64,000 bases of DNA from Musa acuminata AAA Group (lineage: Eukaryota; Streptophyta; Magnoliopsida; Zingiberales; Musaceae), in assembly GCF_036884655.1 (NCBI RefSeq), contig NC_088355.1, positions 38,755,001 through 38,819,000 of the forward strand. The letters are read 5' to 3'. Under the pieces are notes generated by a model. That model did not search any database. It was given only the letters and a program-made list of their open reading frames with translations, and was not told the DNA's origin. This document shows, one piece after another, positions 49,286-63,655 of this stretch; the first letter of the stretch is position 1, and every line of letters begins with the position of its first letter. The position numbers and the translations under genes were made by a program.

Positions 49286-49826
49286 GTGTTTATCTTAGCC
49301 ATTTATAGTGAGTTCTTCAACTCAATGTAAAAGATGTGAATGTAAACTCACAAGCTCTATCTTACACTTAAATGTTCCAATCTCCAGAAACAATAGAGAG
49401 AAATGTCATTTGAATGTTAGATCAAATCAGCCAATGATCCATTGGTATAAAAATTAACTGTGATGGCTTACATCTACAAGCTGCAGGTAATTTCCTTGTG
49501 ATGTCTCTCCTCATGTCCCAAGGAGCTCTTTGTCTTGTGCAAGCTTCCTTTGTACATCAGCAGAAACATCAGCAGACAGCAACCCCACAAGGAAAAGAAA
49601 AGAAGAAAAGAAATCTCCATTAACCATATTCTGATTGGCATCTTTCCTTCTTAGTATCTATCTGTGATATCAGCTCAGGCCCACTTTCCCTTAATGCCTT
49701 GCCTTTTAAGCACTCTTTCCTTCCTTCATATTCCATCTTTCTTCTTTCACCTATCCCTTTCTCTTTGTATCAAAGCCCTCGTCGTCCCACCTCAACTCCA
49801 TAACCAGTGCAAAGGAGCATGCCTGA

Positions 49827-50787
49827 ATGTCCACACCAAGGTTAGTACGCCAAATAAGAGGACAAGCTTTCGTCTTCCAGATTACTGCTGATTCTGCTGT
49901 CAGTCAATGTGTTCTTTGTCTCGTGTTGCTATGGTAGCGTGTTCGCCCTCAATTGACGTTGCACCGTATCCTTAGGATCTTCAATCCTCTTTCTATATCA
50001 CGTTTAGGTCCTAAGGAATCGCTTTTCTTTTTCTTTCCTTTCCTGATGGTTTCTTGCTATCGTTCTTTCTGCGCCTCAGGGAGAGGATCGAAGAGGTTGG
50101 AAAGAAGATCAAGAGAGAGGCCGATGCCGTCACTGATCGAACTGGCAGGCGGCTGAGTCTGGTGGGAACAATAAACACCATCACCCCATGCGCAGCGTGC
50201 AAGCTCCTGCGCCGGCGGTGCGCTCAAGATTGCCCGTTCGCCCCTTATTTCTCACCACACGAGCCCCAAAGGTTTGCCTCGGTGCATAAAGTCTTCGGTG
50301 CTAGCAACATCTCCAAGATGCTACTGGTTTATGACTCGGACCTAAAGAACTTCCATTCATGCTGATGCGCGTTCACGGTATTGATGAGAGCTTGTGTGTT
50401 GTGGTTCATTAGGAGGTTCCTGAGTCCCAGAGAGCTGATGCAGCAAACAGCCTTGTCTACGAAGCGAATCTGAGGCTGAGAGATCCTATCTATGGATGCA
50501 TGGGGGCGATCTCCGCGTTACAGCAGCAAGTGCAGGCCTTGGAGTTGGAGCTCCAAGCAGTAAGAGCTGAGATCTTGAAGCATAAGTTTAGGCAAGCTAG
50601 CGCTGGTGTCATCCCAACATCTCATGCTGCTTTTCTTGCTCCCTCTGAGGCGGTGTCCATGGCTGCACCACCGCCGCGATCAGTGACATCGCCGCCTCCG
50701 GCCCTCGGTTCCTCTTCCTCTTTCATATACACCTCTCTCGATTCAAGCGCCATTACGATGAACCACAATACCTTATACTACGGTTGA
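49827..50787 (+). CDS. LBD15-like: LOB-domain (LBD/ASL) transcription factor, class I, LBD15-like
   Basis: A plant-specific nuclear DNA-binding protein; LBD15 relatives are linked to vascular development and meristem control. Exons: 49827-49840, 50080-50326, 50413-50787, giving 636 nt and 211 residues. The first exon encodes only MSTP plus two bases of an Arg codon; joining restores MSTPRERIEEVGKKIKREAD, the typical LBD15 start. The LOB zinc-finger-like block is CAACKLLRRRCAQDC (CX2CX6CX3C). The GAS block runs from FAPYFSPHEPQRFASVHKVF through GASNISKMLL into EVPESQRADAANSLVYEA and RLRDPIYGCMGAI. It is followed by the leucine-zipper-like ISALQQQVQALELELQAV. A Ser/Pro-rich tail ends in TMNHNTLYYG. 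The 14-nt first coding exon could be missed by gene finders, which would then start inside the second exon. Confidence 0.93.
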
Positions 50788-51915
50788 AACAATGGAGAGT
50801 GGTAACGATGGATTCTTAGGTGATCTATCTTGAATTATTCCTCATGTCTTGTATTATCATAAGTAATTCTTATCTTATTAGTTACATATTGGTGGAGTTA
50901 TATTCTGAACACAAAATCTTGGACAATTGCCTCTGCTTCGAGCAGGCATTCTTCCGTCGCTCTCTTAGATTGCTTTCACGAACTCCTATGCGTTGAATGC
51001 AGCAGTGCCTTTCTGCTAAGAGCAGTCACTGAATCCAAAAAGCTTTAAGGACAAGAAACAATTGCTTGCCCCTTCCGTCAATGGGATTAGAGATGATAGT
51101 CAAGAGAGCATGTGGAGACCTTGCACGTGTATGTGGATCTTCCTCACTGAACAAGTGAGTCAGGCCCTCCTCACATGTTTGTCTGTACCTTTAATCTCCT
51201 CTCTCAAATCACAGAGGAGACAGATAGTATGCTTGATTCATCCTCCCTATGTGATCTAGAGTACCAACTTCAGAGAACTTGGTCATGTGGCTATAATTGC
51301 TTTTCATGTTCTTGGGATTTCCCAGAACTCACAAACAGTGTTCTCATTTATCTTAAACGTTAAATGGAAACTGTTTCATCTCCAAGTTATGGTTTTAATC
51401 GAGTCGGAATCCTTTGGCTGCAGCTACCAACTATGATCCTCGACCATTCAAGTAGGTGCTTGACACTCTTATCACTGAGACAAGTGCGAGTATCTGATAC
51501 TTTTGATTGATGCCCACAACAACAGTAATTGTCCTTAGTCTGGACTCCAGATTGCAGGCGCGGTAGCTCTTTCATGTAAAGGCTCAACCTGTGTGGGGGG
51601 CGAATACTCCTCTGCTTGGTCGATGATTTGCCAGCTACTCGTATTACTAAAACCAGGCGCCGGGGGGGAGTGTTTCCTTGGCGTGCAGACTTCTGAGTGG
51701 TGGTGGGGAAGGTGGCAACACTTGAAGCACATTTAAAGTATAAATTGGGAACTGCGTGACTTCACAATCTCCTGTCCTTTCTTTATGTTCTTCTAGCAGT
51801 CATAAGCTTAATTTATTTTGAATAGATGGGTTCTTCTGATGTGATGGGATTTGGTCCGCCATCATGTTTGCTTGAATCCGTCGCATGCACCCAAATTTCT
51901 CATATAAATAAATAA

Positions 51916-51974
<59 letters not shown>

Positions 51975-52170
51975 CTTACTTGACTTCAAGAATATCTTTA
52001 TATGTTCCTCTCAGTGAGATAATATTTCAAGAACCGAAATCATTTCTTCATTCAGATGAGAGCAGATTCACAACTTGGAATGCTTCAAACAAGCTCACAA
52101 ACTTGCACATCAAATCTGAGGACTGGAAACAAACCATTGACCCTTATTATACTCTATGGCGCTTTCACCT
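50788..52170. other. LBD 3' flank and peroxidase 3' flank
   Basis: No recognisable gene between the convergent LBD and peroxidase genes. A TA microsatellite (about 51920-51971) preceded by AATA repeats is present. A G-rich GCGCCGGGGGGGAG patch occurs near 51660. Confidence 0.5.
51920..51971. repeat. TA microsatellite
   Basis: About 26 TA units, preceded by a short AAAT/AATA repeat; about 200 bp downstream of the first peroxidase stop codon. Confidence 0.95.
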
Positions 52171-53599
<1,429 letters not shown>

Positions 53600-53630
53600 T
53601 GGATTGAGGTAAGCATGCCAAAGGCCATGA

Positions 53631-53643
53631 CCATATATATATG
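53631..53643 (-). promoter_or_regulatory. Candidate TATA box of peroxidase copy A
   Basis: CATATATATATGG on the minus strand about 32-44 bp upstream of the ATG at 53599. It is the best TATA match, but it would imply a very short leader. Confidence 0.35.
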
Positions 53644-56455
53644 TGGTGGAGGACTGGATTATACGATCTATGGTGGCAGCTTCATCCAGCAGCTGCTCAC
53701 CTGCTACGATGGATTCATCTGCATGGGTTGAAAGAGTCGGTGGCGTGGGCATTAATTAGACATGCACATAGGAAAAGTATACATGAGGATCACAGCAAAA
53801 TATGCTCACTGCATTGGCCTTTGAAAGATTCACCCACCATGGTGGGTAAGTAGTAACACAGTGGCTTCGTCAAAAGAGAACCAAAAAAAGGTCTGCTCAT
53901 CTGTTCTTCTTCATAAAGAATCTTGCCTCACTGATCGATTACCTCCCTTCCCAAATAATATATTTATAGTTACTAGACTTTGAATTAGAGTAATGAATGA
54001 TAATCAAAGTTCAATTTGATATGAGTCTTAAGCTTATAGATTCTCCACCACTAAAAGAAGTGTCAAGCCTTTGATACAAGCAAGCCTTACTGTGTCCTTA
54101 TCTGCAACTCCATGTTAATTAACTTCTAAAGCAAGCTGTACCCAATCATGAACTTTGAGTCAATTGAATTGACTGCACAAGCGATGACAACCACTTAACA
54201 TTTATCTCTCATCCTTCGAAAGCTGATTGAGAAAGATGAAGTTTCAATTAGCTCCATGAAAACTGAAGAGAAGTGATCATAGTATTAGGATGCTGTTGAT
54301 CATTCCAAGTACCAAACAAATATTAGGAACCACAATTTCTTAGCAGGAATGTTGGAGAGCTAATAATCTCATACTGTCCTAACAATATAATATGAAACTC
54401 TCTGGAAATTACAAATTACAGGGACCTTGTACCTAATCTCTGAGACTTCTTTTCCACAATAGAACAAAAGATTTGAGACCTTGAGGAACTGGGACAACAT
54501 CAGATGTCCAAGGTGAAGACAGCTAGATTGATTACATGATATTTCCCCAGAGTCCCAGAAAATGTTTGACTGAACTTGTTGGAGATTAAGGACTCATTCA
54601 CAGTAGTATTTGTGTCTGATTAACAATGTATTGCACTTTTTTCCTTGATATGTTTGGGTCAAAACCTAATATACTTTAAGGAGCTTTTTGATAGGCAAAG
54701 ATCAATGTAATTATTCAACCATTTGCATTTCAGTAGAGATGACTGCAAGGGGATCTTTGACTGGAAACATCGTTCACACTGCAACAAAGGTTGTCAGAGG
54801 AATTCACCACAGCATGTATGCTTGGAACAAGTAGTCATCCATTTGAATGGTACACTGGAATTAGGCAAAGCATTATGATTACATGGGGTAGCAGGTAAGA
54901 GAAGAGAAGTCCACTAGCACTATAGCTAGATTACATGATTCTGGAACTGTTCTAAACAAACAAGTGGATGATGACTACTTCCAAATGCATGTCATTATCT
55001 TAGAGGGAAAGAAATGGCAAGTACACACTCACCAAACAATGTTTAAGCTTCATCACAGGAAGTTTCACTGCCTGAGATCTGAATCTGTTTGCTAAAAGAA
55101 GAGCTTACTGAAGAAAAAAAATAATCTCTTGCTTAGGGAGTCAACATGAAGGAATGACAGCAAGATGTTGCTATTGGTTGTTGGCTCATCAATTATTATG
55201 AGATGGGTTTTGGCACCACTCAGATAAAAAGTAAATGACTTTTCCTCGAGACATCCTTCTCCACAGCCTTCACTTACATCTCTTGCTGTGTGACACAATC
55301 CTTCCTTCCTTGCTTCGAGAAAGAGTAAAGAACTTTTCCTCGAGACTTCCTTTTCCACAGTCTTTTCATGTCACAATCCTTGTTTGGTTTGGGCTGCCAT
55401 GCTTGACAAGGTTTCAATAATAGCTTCCACATTTTTGTTCTCATTGAGAAGAATTAATGTGTCCACTGCTTAACTAACCTTATTAAATGAAGTTTTCAGT
55501 TGACCAATGTTCAATTTCATACACCCAAGTTTTATATATATATATATATTTATTTATTTATTTATTTATTTTTGTCCCTTTACATGGCATGGACTGAATC
55601 GATTTTGATGAATGTAAATTGTTTTGGATTTAGCTTTCTGTATCTATTTTTATTAGGAGACTCTTTGAATCAGTAAGGATTTTGAGATATAATATATAAA
55701 AACAAATATACAAATTTAATGCAAAAGCATTTAATAAATTCCTTTCCCGTCAAGTTTAAAAATTATTATAAATTATTTTTTAAATAATTATTTTATCCCT
55801 AACACCCCATTGGATCTATCTTCACCTATGTCAAACCCATTCGACAACTCTCGCTAGCCCTGATGATAAAGGTATAATATTCGTAACCCCTTTGTCTAGC
55901 AACGATGCGTATGAGATATATTATTAGTGTCGTTGCTCGTTTAAGAGCATAACGATAAGGATAGATTTGATAAGACAAACTCGACATAGAGGTAGTGGTG
56001 ACAATGAAAGATCACGAAGATGTAGAGGTAAAATGATCTTTTTATATGATCAAAATTTTTGATGAAAAAATCTTAAATAAACTTTTAAGAATTCGAATTG
56101 AGGTCACATCGGATGAGGGGTTTGCCTCGACCGCGTCGCACTCGTTGACCCCGTTATGTCTCACCTCGACGTTTACTGGAAAAAGATGTGGGGTCATCTG
56201 TGGGTCCGAGGACTACCGTCGTTCACCACGGAATGCCTGTCTTGGGCCCGATCAGGGCCTGCTCACCCCGTTAACCTGCTTTGCGTCCGTGGGGGCCACG
56301 CGTGATGAAACACGTAGGGTAGTGGTTATGGGGCCCACCTGCGAAGATTATTATTTTCGTCAATCTCGCCGCGACTTCCTTCCCTGTTTGGTCCCCTCCA
56401 CCTCCATCGCCGGTGCTCCCCGTCGGTGACGCCTTTTTACGTCTATCTTCCCCGT
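53644..56455. other. Upstream region of peroxidase copy A and intergenic DNA
   Basis: AT-rich with no coding exon supported. Two imperfect copies of a roughly 95-bp segment (each with ACTTTTCCTCGAGAC, TCCACAG and a later ACAATCCTT) lie at about 55235-55380. A TA and TTTA simple repeat lies at about 55532-55574. From about 56100 the DNA becomes GC-rich, presumably the promoter and leader of the next gene. Confidence 0.45.
55532..55574. repeat. TA / TTTA simple repeat
   Basis: About 9 TA units followed by about 6 TTTA units in intergenic DNA. Confidence 0.9.
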
Positions 56456-58874
56456 ATGTCCGCCGCTTTCGTACCGCAAGATTCGTCTTCTTGGTCAAAA
56501 AACGCTTCTTTTCTACTTGGTTTTTGCTCGATTTGGTGGACTCTTCCACTGCTCGAACAATGGAGGGGTGAATGCGGAGGTGGGAAGCTTGAAATCGTAG
56601 CTTCTCCGAATCGTCCAGGAACACCAAGGGAGATCCACTTGGATCAGAGATCAAACAGGTACATCGCTGGTCTTCTCCAACTTTCTTCACTGAATTCACT
56701 AATTTCTGCATGTTTTGATGAATCCCTTGTTAGGTTTCGTTTGATTGGTTGTTGGTCACTGCTTTGTGTATCTCAGATTGTAAGCTGAAAGAAGAGGAGT
56801 TATCAATGAATTGTCCTTTTATTGTTATGTCCAGTGAATAATGACGGCTGAAAACGAATCAAACGAAGATAATCAAGAAAATTAATAGTGATTTTATGTT
56901 GGATTGAAGTGCTTAAACATGTATTTGTTCTGCAAGTTGAACACCGCAAGATCTTGTTTTTATTCAAGTTAAGAATTCAGATGCTCATTCTGATTCTAAT
57001 CTTATGCCAAGTAATATTTCTTTCCTTGGTAATGTGATCAAAGGTTTTAATAGCATGTTGAATTAAGGATAACATGGATGCAAGTCATTATGAGAAAGGA
57101 TTTTGAGAAGCAATTAGGAATAATATTGTATCCCATTATTAGAATGGTTGGTGATTAGGTTCATAAGAAAAACATTAATATAGTTGGTGTAAGAGTAAGT
57201 TAATGATATTATGATTATGAATTCTCTCATGTGATTTCCATTGGAAAACATCTCCAGTGTGTACCCTCTTGATGGCATACAGTCTCTTCTTTTGATTGAT
57301 ACGCGGGGATTTGACCTTTATCTTGGCACTTAATTGGGCCCATTGACTTGGTTCAGTGTTTGTCGTTGACAAAATATGACTTCTATTGCCATGAAGTATG
57401 AAGAAAGCTGTCTGAAAATTTGATCATCTGTATCATCTGAAACATGAAAACCCAAAAAGGTTTGCTAAGTACTGCCTGCCACTTAGTTGAATTTTGTGCG
57501 TTTATCAGAATTCAATGATTACAAGAGGTTACCGAATTTAATGGTCCATATAAGTGATACTTTCTTTTTCTTCCTTATCATTTTAGAGTGATAAAAACCT
57601 GATTTTTAATGCAACATGTAAAATGATGCAACATATACATCTGGCTTGATCTTATGTGCCTTTGTCATTGATTCTCTAAGAACCGTCATTCGAGTTTCTG
57701 AACTCCTGGGTGACTCTGTTAATAGAGGAGTTAAAGAATCATTTATAAATGAGAAGTAAATTGACCTTGTAATTCATATCATGCATTGTAGGAAGCAAAC
57801 CGACCAGCGGCTTGCTGCTTCTCATGCATTGAACACTGTTGCAATGGTTTGTTCCATTAGCAGTGCTCTGTAAAATAAGCTATTATGTTACAGTTTACAT
57901 TGACAATGGTGGTTTTCTGAATCTTTATCTTTTCTGATCACTATTAAAACTATCTTTGACTAAGCCTATTCAGAAAAGTCCTTTGAAGGTTTTCTATTTG
58001 GCGAATTCAGATAGTTAAGCATATCTGACATGATCTTATGTGTCTTTGTCATAGATTAATCGAAGAAGGATGCTCTAAGAACTGCCATTCTAGTTTCCGA
58101 ACTCCTGGTTGACAGAGTTAAAGAGTCTATTATAAATGAGAAATAAATTGAACTTGTAATTCATGATTTAATTAGTTCTATCGTGCATTATAAGAAGCTA
58201 ACCGATCAGTGCCTCGTTGCTTCCCATGCATCGAACACTGTTGCAACGGTTTGTTCCGTTAGCAGTGCTCTGCAAAATAAGCTATCATGTTACAATTTAC
58301 ATTGACAATGGTGGTTTCCGAAATCTTTATATCTTTTGTCGTCATTATTAGAACTATCTTTGACTAAGCTTATTCAGAGATATCCTTTAAAGGTTTTCTA
58401 TTTAGTGAATTCAGATAATTAAGTTTATCTGACTTGATCTTATGTGCCTTTGTCATAGATAAATTAAAGAAGGATGTTCTAAGAACTGCCATTCGGGTTT
58501 CTAAAGCTCACCATCTTGCTTTAATATTTAAGTTCAGATTTGTCTTTCTACTAGTAGGACATTAGAATTTTATTTGTCTTCCTGGAAAAAGAAAAAGCAA
58601 AATCTGTCTGTCCTTGTAATTATATTCATTTGGACCTTTTTTTTAATATGCTTATGAATACATATAGCTGAAATAGCAAACTCTGTCACAGTACATTTCT
58701 TACATGTGCACTTTTTTGTCACAGGAGATTGGTGACTTTGGGAGCGGAACGAAGATAATAGACTTCGACTGTAAAAGCATAAACTCTGATCTCACTCATA
58801 AGACCTACAGAGGCTACAATCTGTGCCAAGCTGATGTTCCAGAGTTCCAATGGTGTGTATTCTGGTACGAATGA
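56456..58874 (+). CDS. Unidentified three-exon gene, 135 aa
   Basis: I do not recognise this protein. Exons 56456-56658, 57792-57846 and 58725-58874 join in frame to 408 nt. Joins are AACAG/gtacat to ttgtag/GAAGC and GCAATG/gtttgt to tgtcacag/GAGATT. The ATG at 56456 is the first in frame; one could also start further in. Visible parts: MSAAFVPQDSSSWSKNAS, a hydrophobic-aromatic stretch (LLGFCSIWWTLPLLEQW), a basic linker with PNRPGTPREIHLDQ, then KQTDQRLAASHALNTVAM, and the last exon with IGDFGSGTKIIDFDCKSI, THKTYRGYNLC and EFQWCVFWYE ending at TGA. A GC-rich leader lies upstream. A degenerate second copy of exon 2 exists in intron 2 (see repeat at 57640-58500). It could also be a spliced non-coding RNA; the in-frame joins favour coding. 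Confidence 0.45.
57640..58500 (+). repeat. Imperfect tandem duplication (two copies of about 390-400 bp plus a partial third) around exon 2 of the unidentified gene
   Basis: Starts (TTGATCTTATGTGCCTTTGTC or variant) lie at about 57645, 58032 and 58434. Shared blocks include TAAGAAC(C/T)G(T/C)CATTC, a CATGCATTG/CATGCATCG segment containing exon 2, GTTTGTTCC(A/G)TTAGCAG and TTTACATTGACAATGGTGG. In copy 1 the acceptor is ttgtag/GAAGC. In copy 2 it has become ttataag/AAGC and the exon carries several substitutions (TDQCLVASHASNTVAT-like). The third copy stops soon after CATTCGGGTTTCTAA. Confidence 0.8.
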
Positions 58875-59673
58875 TCTTGATGTTCTGTTTCTTTCTGTTC
58901 GGCGAAATATCGATAGACAACTAGTTTGCGACCTCGCTTGTTGTTTCAAATGATAATTATAACGAGTGAAATTTGTTTGTAGAGAATAGTTTGTTTTTCT
59001 TCTCGTCGTGTTTGTGCTTCATGACTTCATCTCTTGGATGCATCTTTGATTCCTTTTCGGGGGAACATCCTATAACCCATGTTGCAATAATGCAATATTT
59101 CGTGTTCTAACAAATCAGATGAAGTTGTTGGTTGACTACTTTCCAGAGTACATATGCTGGTTGGATTCCTTTGCACTAACCAGAACACCTTCTGGTTTTT
59201 TTCATAATAGTTTGGCGGCTTTGACTTTGATGAACACAAATCAGAATCTCGTGTTGGATATGTTTTCTATTGCTGTTTTACTCCATGCTTATCTTATTTT
59301 CGATTCTTTTAGTCGATTGTCTTTTTGTTTTTTCCTGACAATACAAAGAATTAATATGTTCGTGTTTATCTGAGAGCAGAATTAATGCAGACTTGGACGC
59401 TGACTATTTTGTGACAGAAGTCAACGCAGCTTCAACCCTCCCGATTCATCCCGAGCCATTTTGTATTAGCTTCAGTTCAAAGAGTAACACATTACTCCTT
59501 TTGATTGTTGATGAGATACGATGGCAAAGAACCAGAGAAAATTTACTTGGAGTTTCATCTAATATCATTTCGTAGGTTGAAGATATTTGTTTGTTGCATG
59601 GTTTTTGAGGACTGACATGAGACACAATAGAGGAACAACAACGTATTGACTTGTACGTGTTGTTGCAGCGTCC
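58875..59673. other. Convergent 3' intergenic region
   Basis: Between the stop of the unidentified gene and the stop of peroxidase copy B. Short open frames are present but no family motif or convincing splice-supported exon. Confidence 0.5.
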
Positions 59674-60946
<1,273 letters not shown>

Positions 60947-61010
60947 CGTTATGTATGGGGGAAGGAAGAGCTCAAACTTGGGAGTGTGGCAAGATGGTGC
61001 ACAAGCCCGG

Positions 61011-61020
61011 CTATTTATGG
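61011..61020 (-). promoter_or_regulatory. Candidate TATA box of peroxidase copy B
   Basis: CCATAAATAG on the minus strand 65-74 bp upstream of the ATG at 60946, implying a leader of about 40 nt. Confidence 0.45.
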
Positions 61021-62949
61021 GCGAATCGGAAGCAAGCAAACCTAAACCTTTGGATCTTCTTGCTCTCTTGAGGTCAACACCTCTTCAACTAACAGTCTGC
61101 TCCCTTCCTAAAATCTCAAACGCAAGCAATAAAGGCCAATCAAGAGAAGAAAAAAAAAAAAGAAAACCTCGAGAATCATATGCAACGAGTTTTTCTTTTT
61201 ATTTTCTGAATTCACTACATACTTATCATGTGGCTTTTGCACACAGGGATTGTCGTGCTGCCATCATACACACGAGGGGATGTTTTGGACTGCATGCATG
61301 CACTTTGTAAATAGACCTAACCTTCCTTCCCAACCCGCATACTCCGATGCTTCAAGGGTATTGTAGTCCTCAGGATGTCTGCTTCCAATCAAGTTTCAAT
61401 TAACATCAGAGTTAGTTACATATTGACTCATAATAAATAATTAATAAAACAATATATATAATTTAAGTTTAAAAAATGATTAAGATCCATTTTAACTTAT
61501 GTAGTTTTGGTAATGAATCAGTTCATCCATGTTTAAAATAATCCATATATTTTTAAAAACATAAAATATAAGTTATTTCGGTCAGTTAACAAACATTAGA
61601 ATATGCTTATATTGCGTGGAGGTGTCGTCGTGAAAATGACCACCAACAACAACACCGAACTACTGCTACTGCCTAATAGGACATCGTATGCTTGTAACCT
61701 CTGACGAGCTCATAAGCTTATGGTCCTACCTTATGTGGATATGCATCGACCAGTTCGACCCTAAGCATGTAATGGTCTCTTGATCCATCTTTCTCCTCCT
61801 GGACATTTTTGTCTCCATCGCCTTTCACTTCGTCCTCTCCTACGTCTTCATCCGTCGTGCCTACGATATGATGATCTAGCTCTCCCTCATCTTTGGCTCC
61901 GACCTCTCCTACCTCTGTCTCTCCGCCTTCGTCCATCGCTACCGCTCTCATCGCTTTTTCTTCATCGACAAGATAAATTTTTTAAACTTAAATTATACGT
62001 ATCATTATATTAATAGTTTATTATAAATCAGCATGTCACGTAAATATACTTTAACGTCTATTAACTTAGACTTAACGAGAGGAGCTTATATATTATATTT
62101 TTAAAAATATATAAGTTGTTTTAAACATGAATAAATCATAAAGACTTAAGTAATCTATGATCAAAACCACATGGGCTAAAATAAACCTTAACCCTTTTTT
62201 AAACTTAAATAATATATTATTATATTAATTAATTATTTATTATGAGTTAACATGATATATCAATAAACTTAGACATAACGAAAGAAACTTATATGATACG
62301 TTTTTAAAAATATAAAAATTATTTTAGACGTAAATAAATTATAAAAAAATAAGTGATCCATAAATAAAATTATAAGGGTTAAAATAAATTTTAATCTTAA
62401 AAAAATATTATGTATATGTATGAATAGTTTTTTTTTTTAATCAATGACGTGGAGATGAGATTCGAATACCATAAAATTTTTCCGATAAAACTAGCTGATA
62501 CCGCCATGTCCATTTAATCAGCAACACGTTTGGTCAACTAGATCAGGCGCTCCTTGCACCAACACATGGTGTCCAAAGCTTGGAACCTTGTCAAGCTTGT
62601 CTCAGCCGCAGCTTTCAGTTCGGTATGCTGATAAATATGTAATAATTCTTGGAGGACAATCAATTGCATTAACTAAAAACAAACACAACCTGCAGTGGTC
62701 GCTGGAATGCTATTGGCATTTGCACGAGAAAATTCACAGCCGAAAGAACGCTCTCTGTCGGCACGTCGCCCAACTTTCGCCAGCTTTGACATGTGACGAG
62801 AGGCGAAACAACGCAGGAATTCGAGCTTAGTGGACTCGGAAAACTGCACAAGAACATGTCACAGCTCCAGTGACCAATACAGGCATCCGTCTATGCAAGT
62901 CAGGAGAACCACCCGATCTCATCTAATCGAAGTATATGAAAGTGAGAAC
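61021..62949. other. Upstream region of peroxidase copy B and AT-rich intergenic DNA
   Basis: Between 61400 and 62450 the DNA is very AT-rich and shows related blocks: two runs with ttaacttagac(t/a)taacgaga(g)gag and AAAATATAAAAATTATTTTAGAC-like variants at about 62040-62160 and 62270-62400, suggesting an old duplication. A GC-rich serine/leucine-coding patch at about 61780-61960 has no recognisable family on either strand. Confidence 0.4.
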
Positions 62950-63021
62950 TTGCGTACCAGCTTGCTTCGCCTTGATGAGTTCCGCCATCAACGCCGATTT
63001 CTTAGAAATGGTCTGAAGCAC
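62950..63021 (-). CDS. Exon-like segment of unknown gene
   Basis: On the minus strand an acceptor tttgcag at 63022 opens VLQTISKKSALMAELIKAKQ followed by AG and a donor GCTG/gtacgc at 62957-62956 or GCAA/gttctc further on. The peptide looks like an ordinary amphipathic helix, not a low-complexity artefact. It lies beyond the stop of the sororin-like exon on the same strand, so it would be an alternative 3' exon or part of a separate gene. No family recognised. Confidence 0.2.
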
Positions 63022-63514
63022 CTGCAAATCATGTAAGCATTCCTTTCAGCAACCGAAAAAAAATCAACTCCATATACTTCCTGCTGTTTGACTTCGTATG
63101 GCAGCACCAACTCAGAGACCTGAGAATGGCATGACTCCCATATACTTCCCTTTCAGCAACGCAAAAGTACAAACTGCATGCATTGGATATCACATTCTTG
63201 CCAAATAATGGAATTTTCTTAGAAGCTGGAAATAATAACCAAAGCTGTAAAGACCTCTATCGAGTTGGTCAGTAGTTCTTTTGACAGAAGACTTATGAAT
63301 TTATATCACACAGAGGTCACAACATATTGGTTAATCTATAAAACTCAGTTTAGAATCTACAATCAGTTGTCCTCAACACCACCGAGGACACAACTGGTTT
63401 TGCCATCAAGAACCCTTGGTTACCTTTATATACTGAATTAGCTGTACATCAATCACTGTACAGAAATGTCAAGGTTAATACTGGTATTCTACTGGAAATG
63501 GAATCCTCTTGCTC

Positions 63515-63655
63515 CTACTCTAGCTCAGTCTCTGAAACAGCCTCTTCAGGAAGATCAAAAGCATCAACCTCAGCAAAATAGGCCCGCTGTTTCTCTATGA
63601 AATCCTGAGGCAACAAGGATTTGTTGATAGCTTCAGGCACCACATATCGCTGCCT
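63515..63655 (-). CDS. Last exon of a gene truncated at the right edge; sororin-like C-terminus
   Basis: An acceptor (ggtatgtacag) at 63656 is followed by 46 codons and TAG at 63515-63517. The peptide includes RQRYVVPEAINKSLLPQ, DFIEKQRAYFAEVDAFDLP and EEAVSETELE. The QRAYFAEVDAFDLP-EE ending resembles the C-terminal motif of plant sororin-type cohesion factors, which protect sister-chromatid cohesion (from memory, moderate certainty). The rest of the gene must lie to the right of the window; 63657-64000 is AT-rich intron with no further exon visible. Confidence 0.5.
   Translation of the reverse strand, partial: RQRYVVPEAINKSLLPQDFIEKQRAYFAEVDAFDLPEEAVSETELE

Larger units (their letters stand above)
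48475..49826. other. Microsatellite-rich intergenic region upstream of the LBD gene
   Basis: Contains compound GT/AT and CT microsatellites (listed separately) and AT-rich DNA. The last 300 bp are pyrimidine-rich and should include the promoter and leader of the LBD gene. No coding exon is supported; long open frames here come from the repeats. Confidence 0.5.

Noticed and set aside
56271..56711. 146-codon minus-strand frame opposite exon 1 of the unidentified gene
   Set aside because: No motifs, and the plus-strand reading has consistent splice junctions joining three exons in frame.
61718..62013. Opposing 77-codon frames in a GC-rich patch
   Set aside because: Low-complexity Glu/Asp/Gly on one strand and Leu/Ser/Pro on the other, typical of a repeat-like patch and not of a gene.
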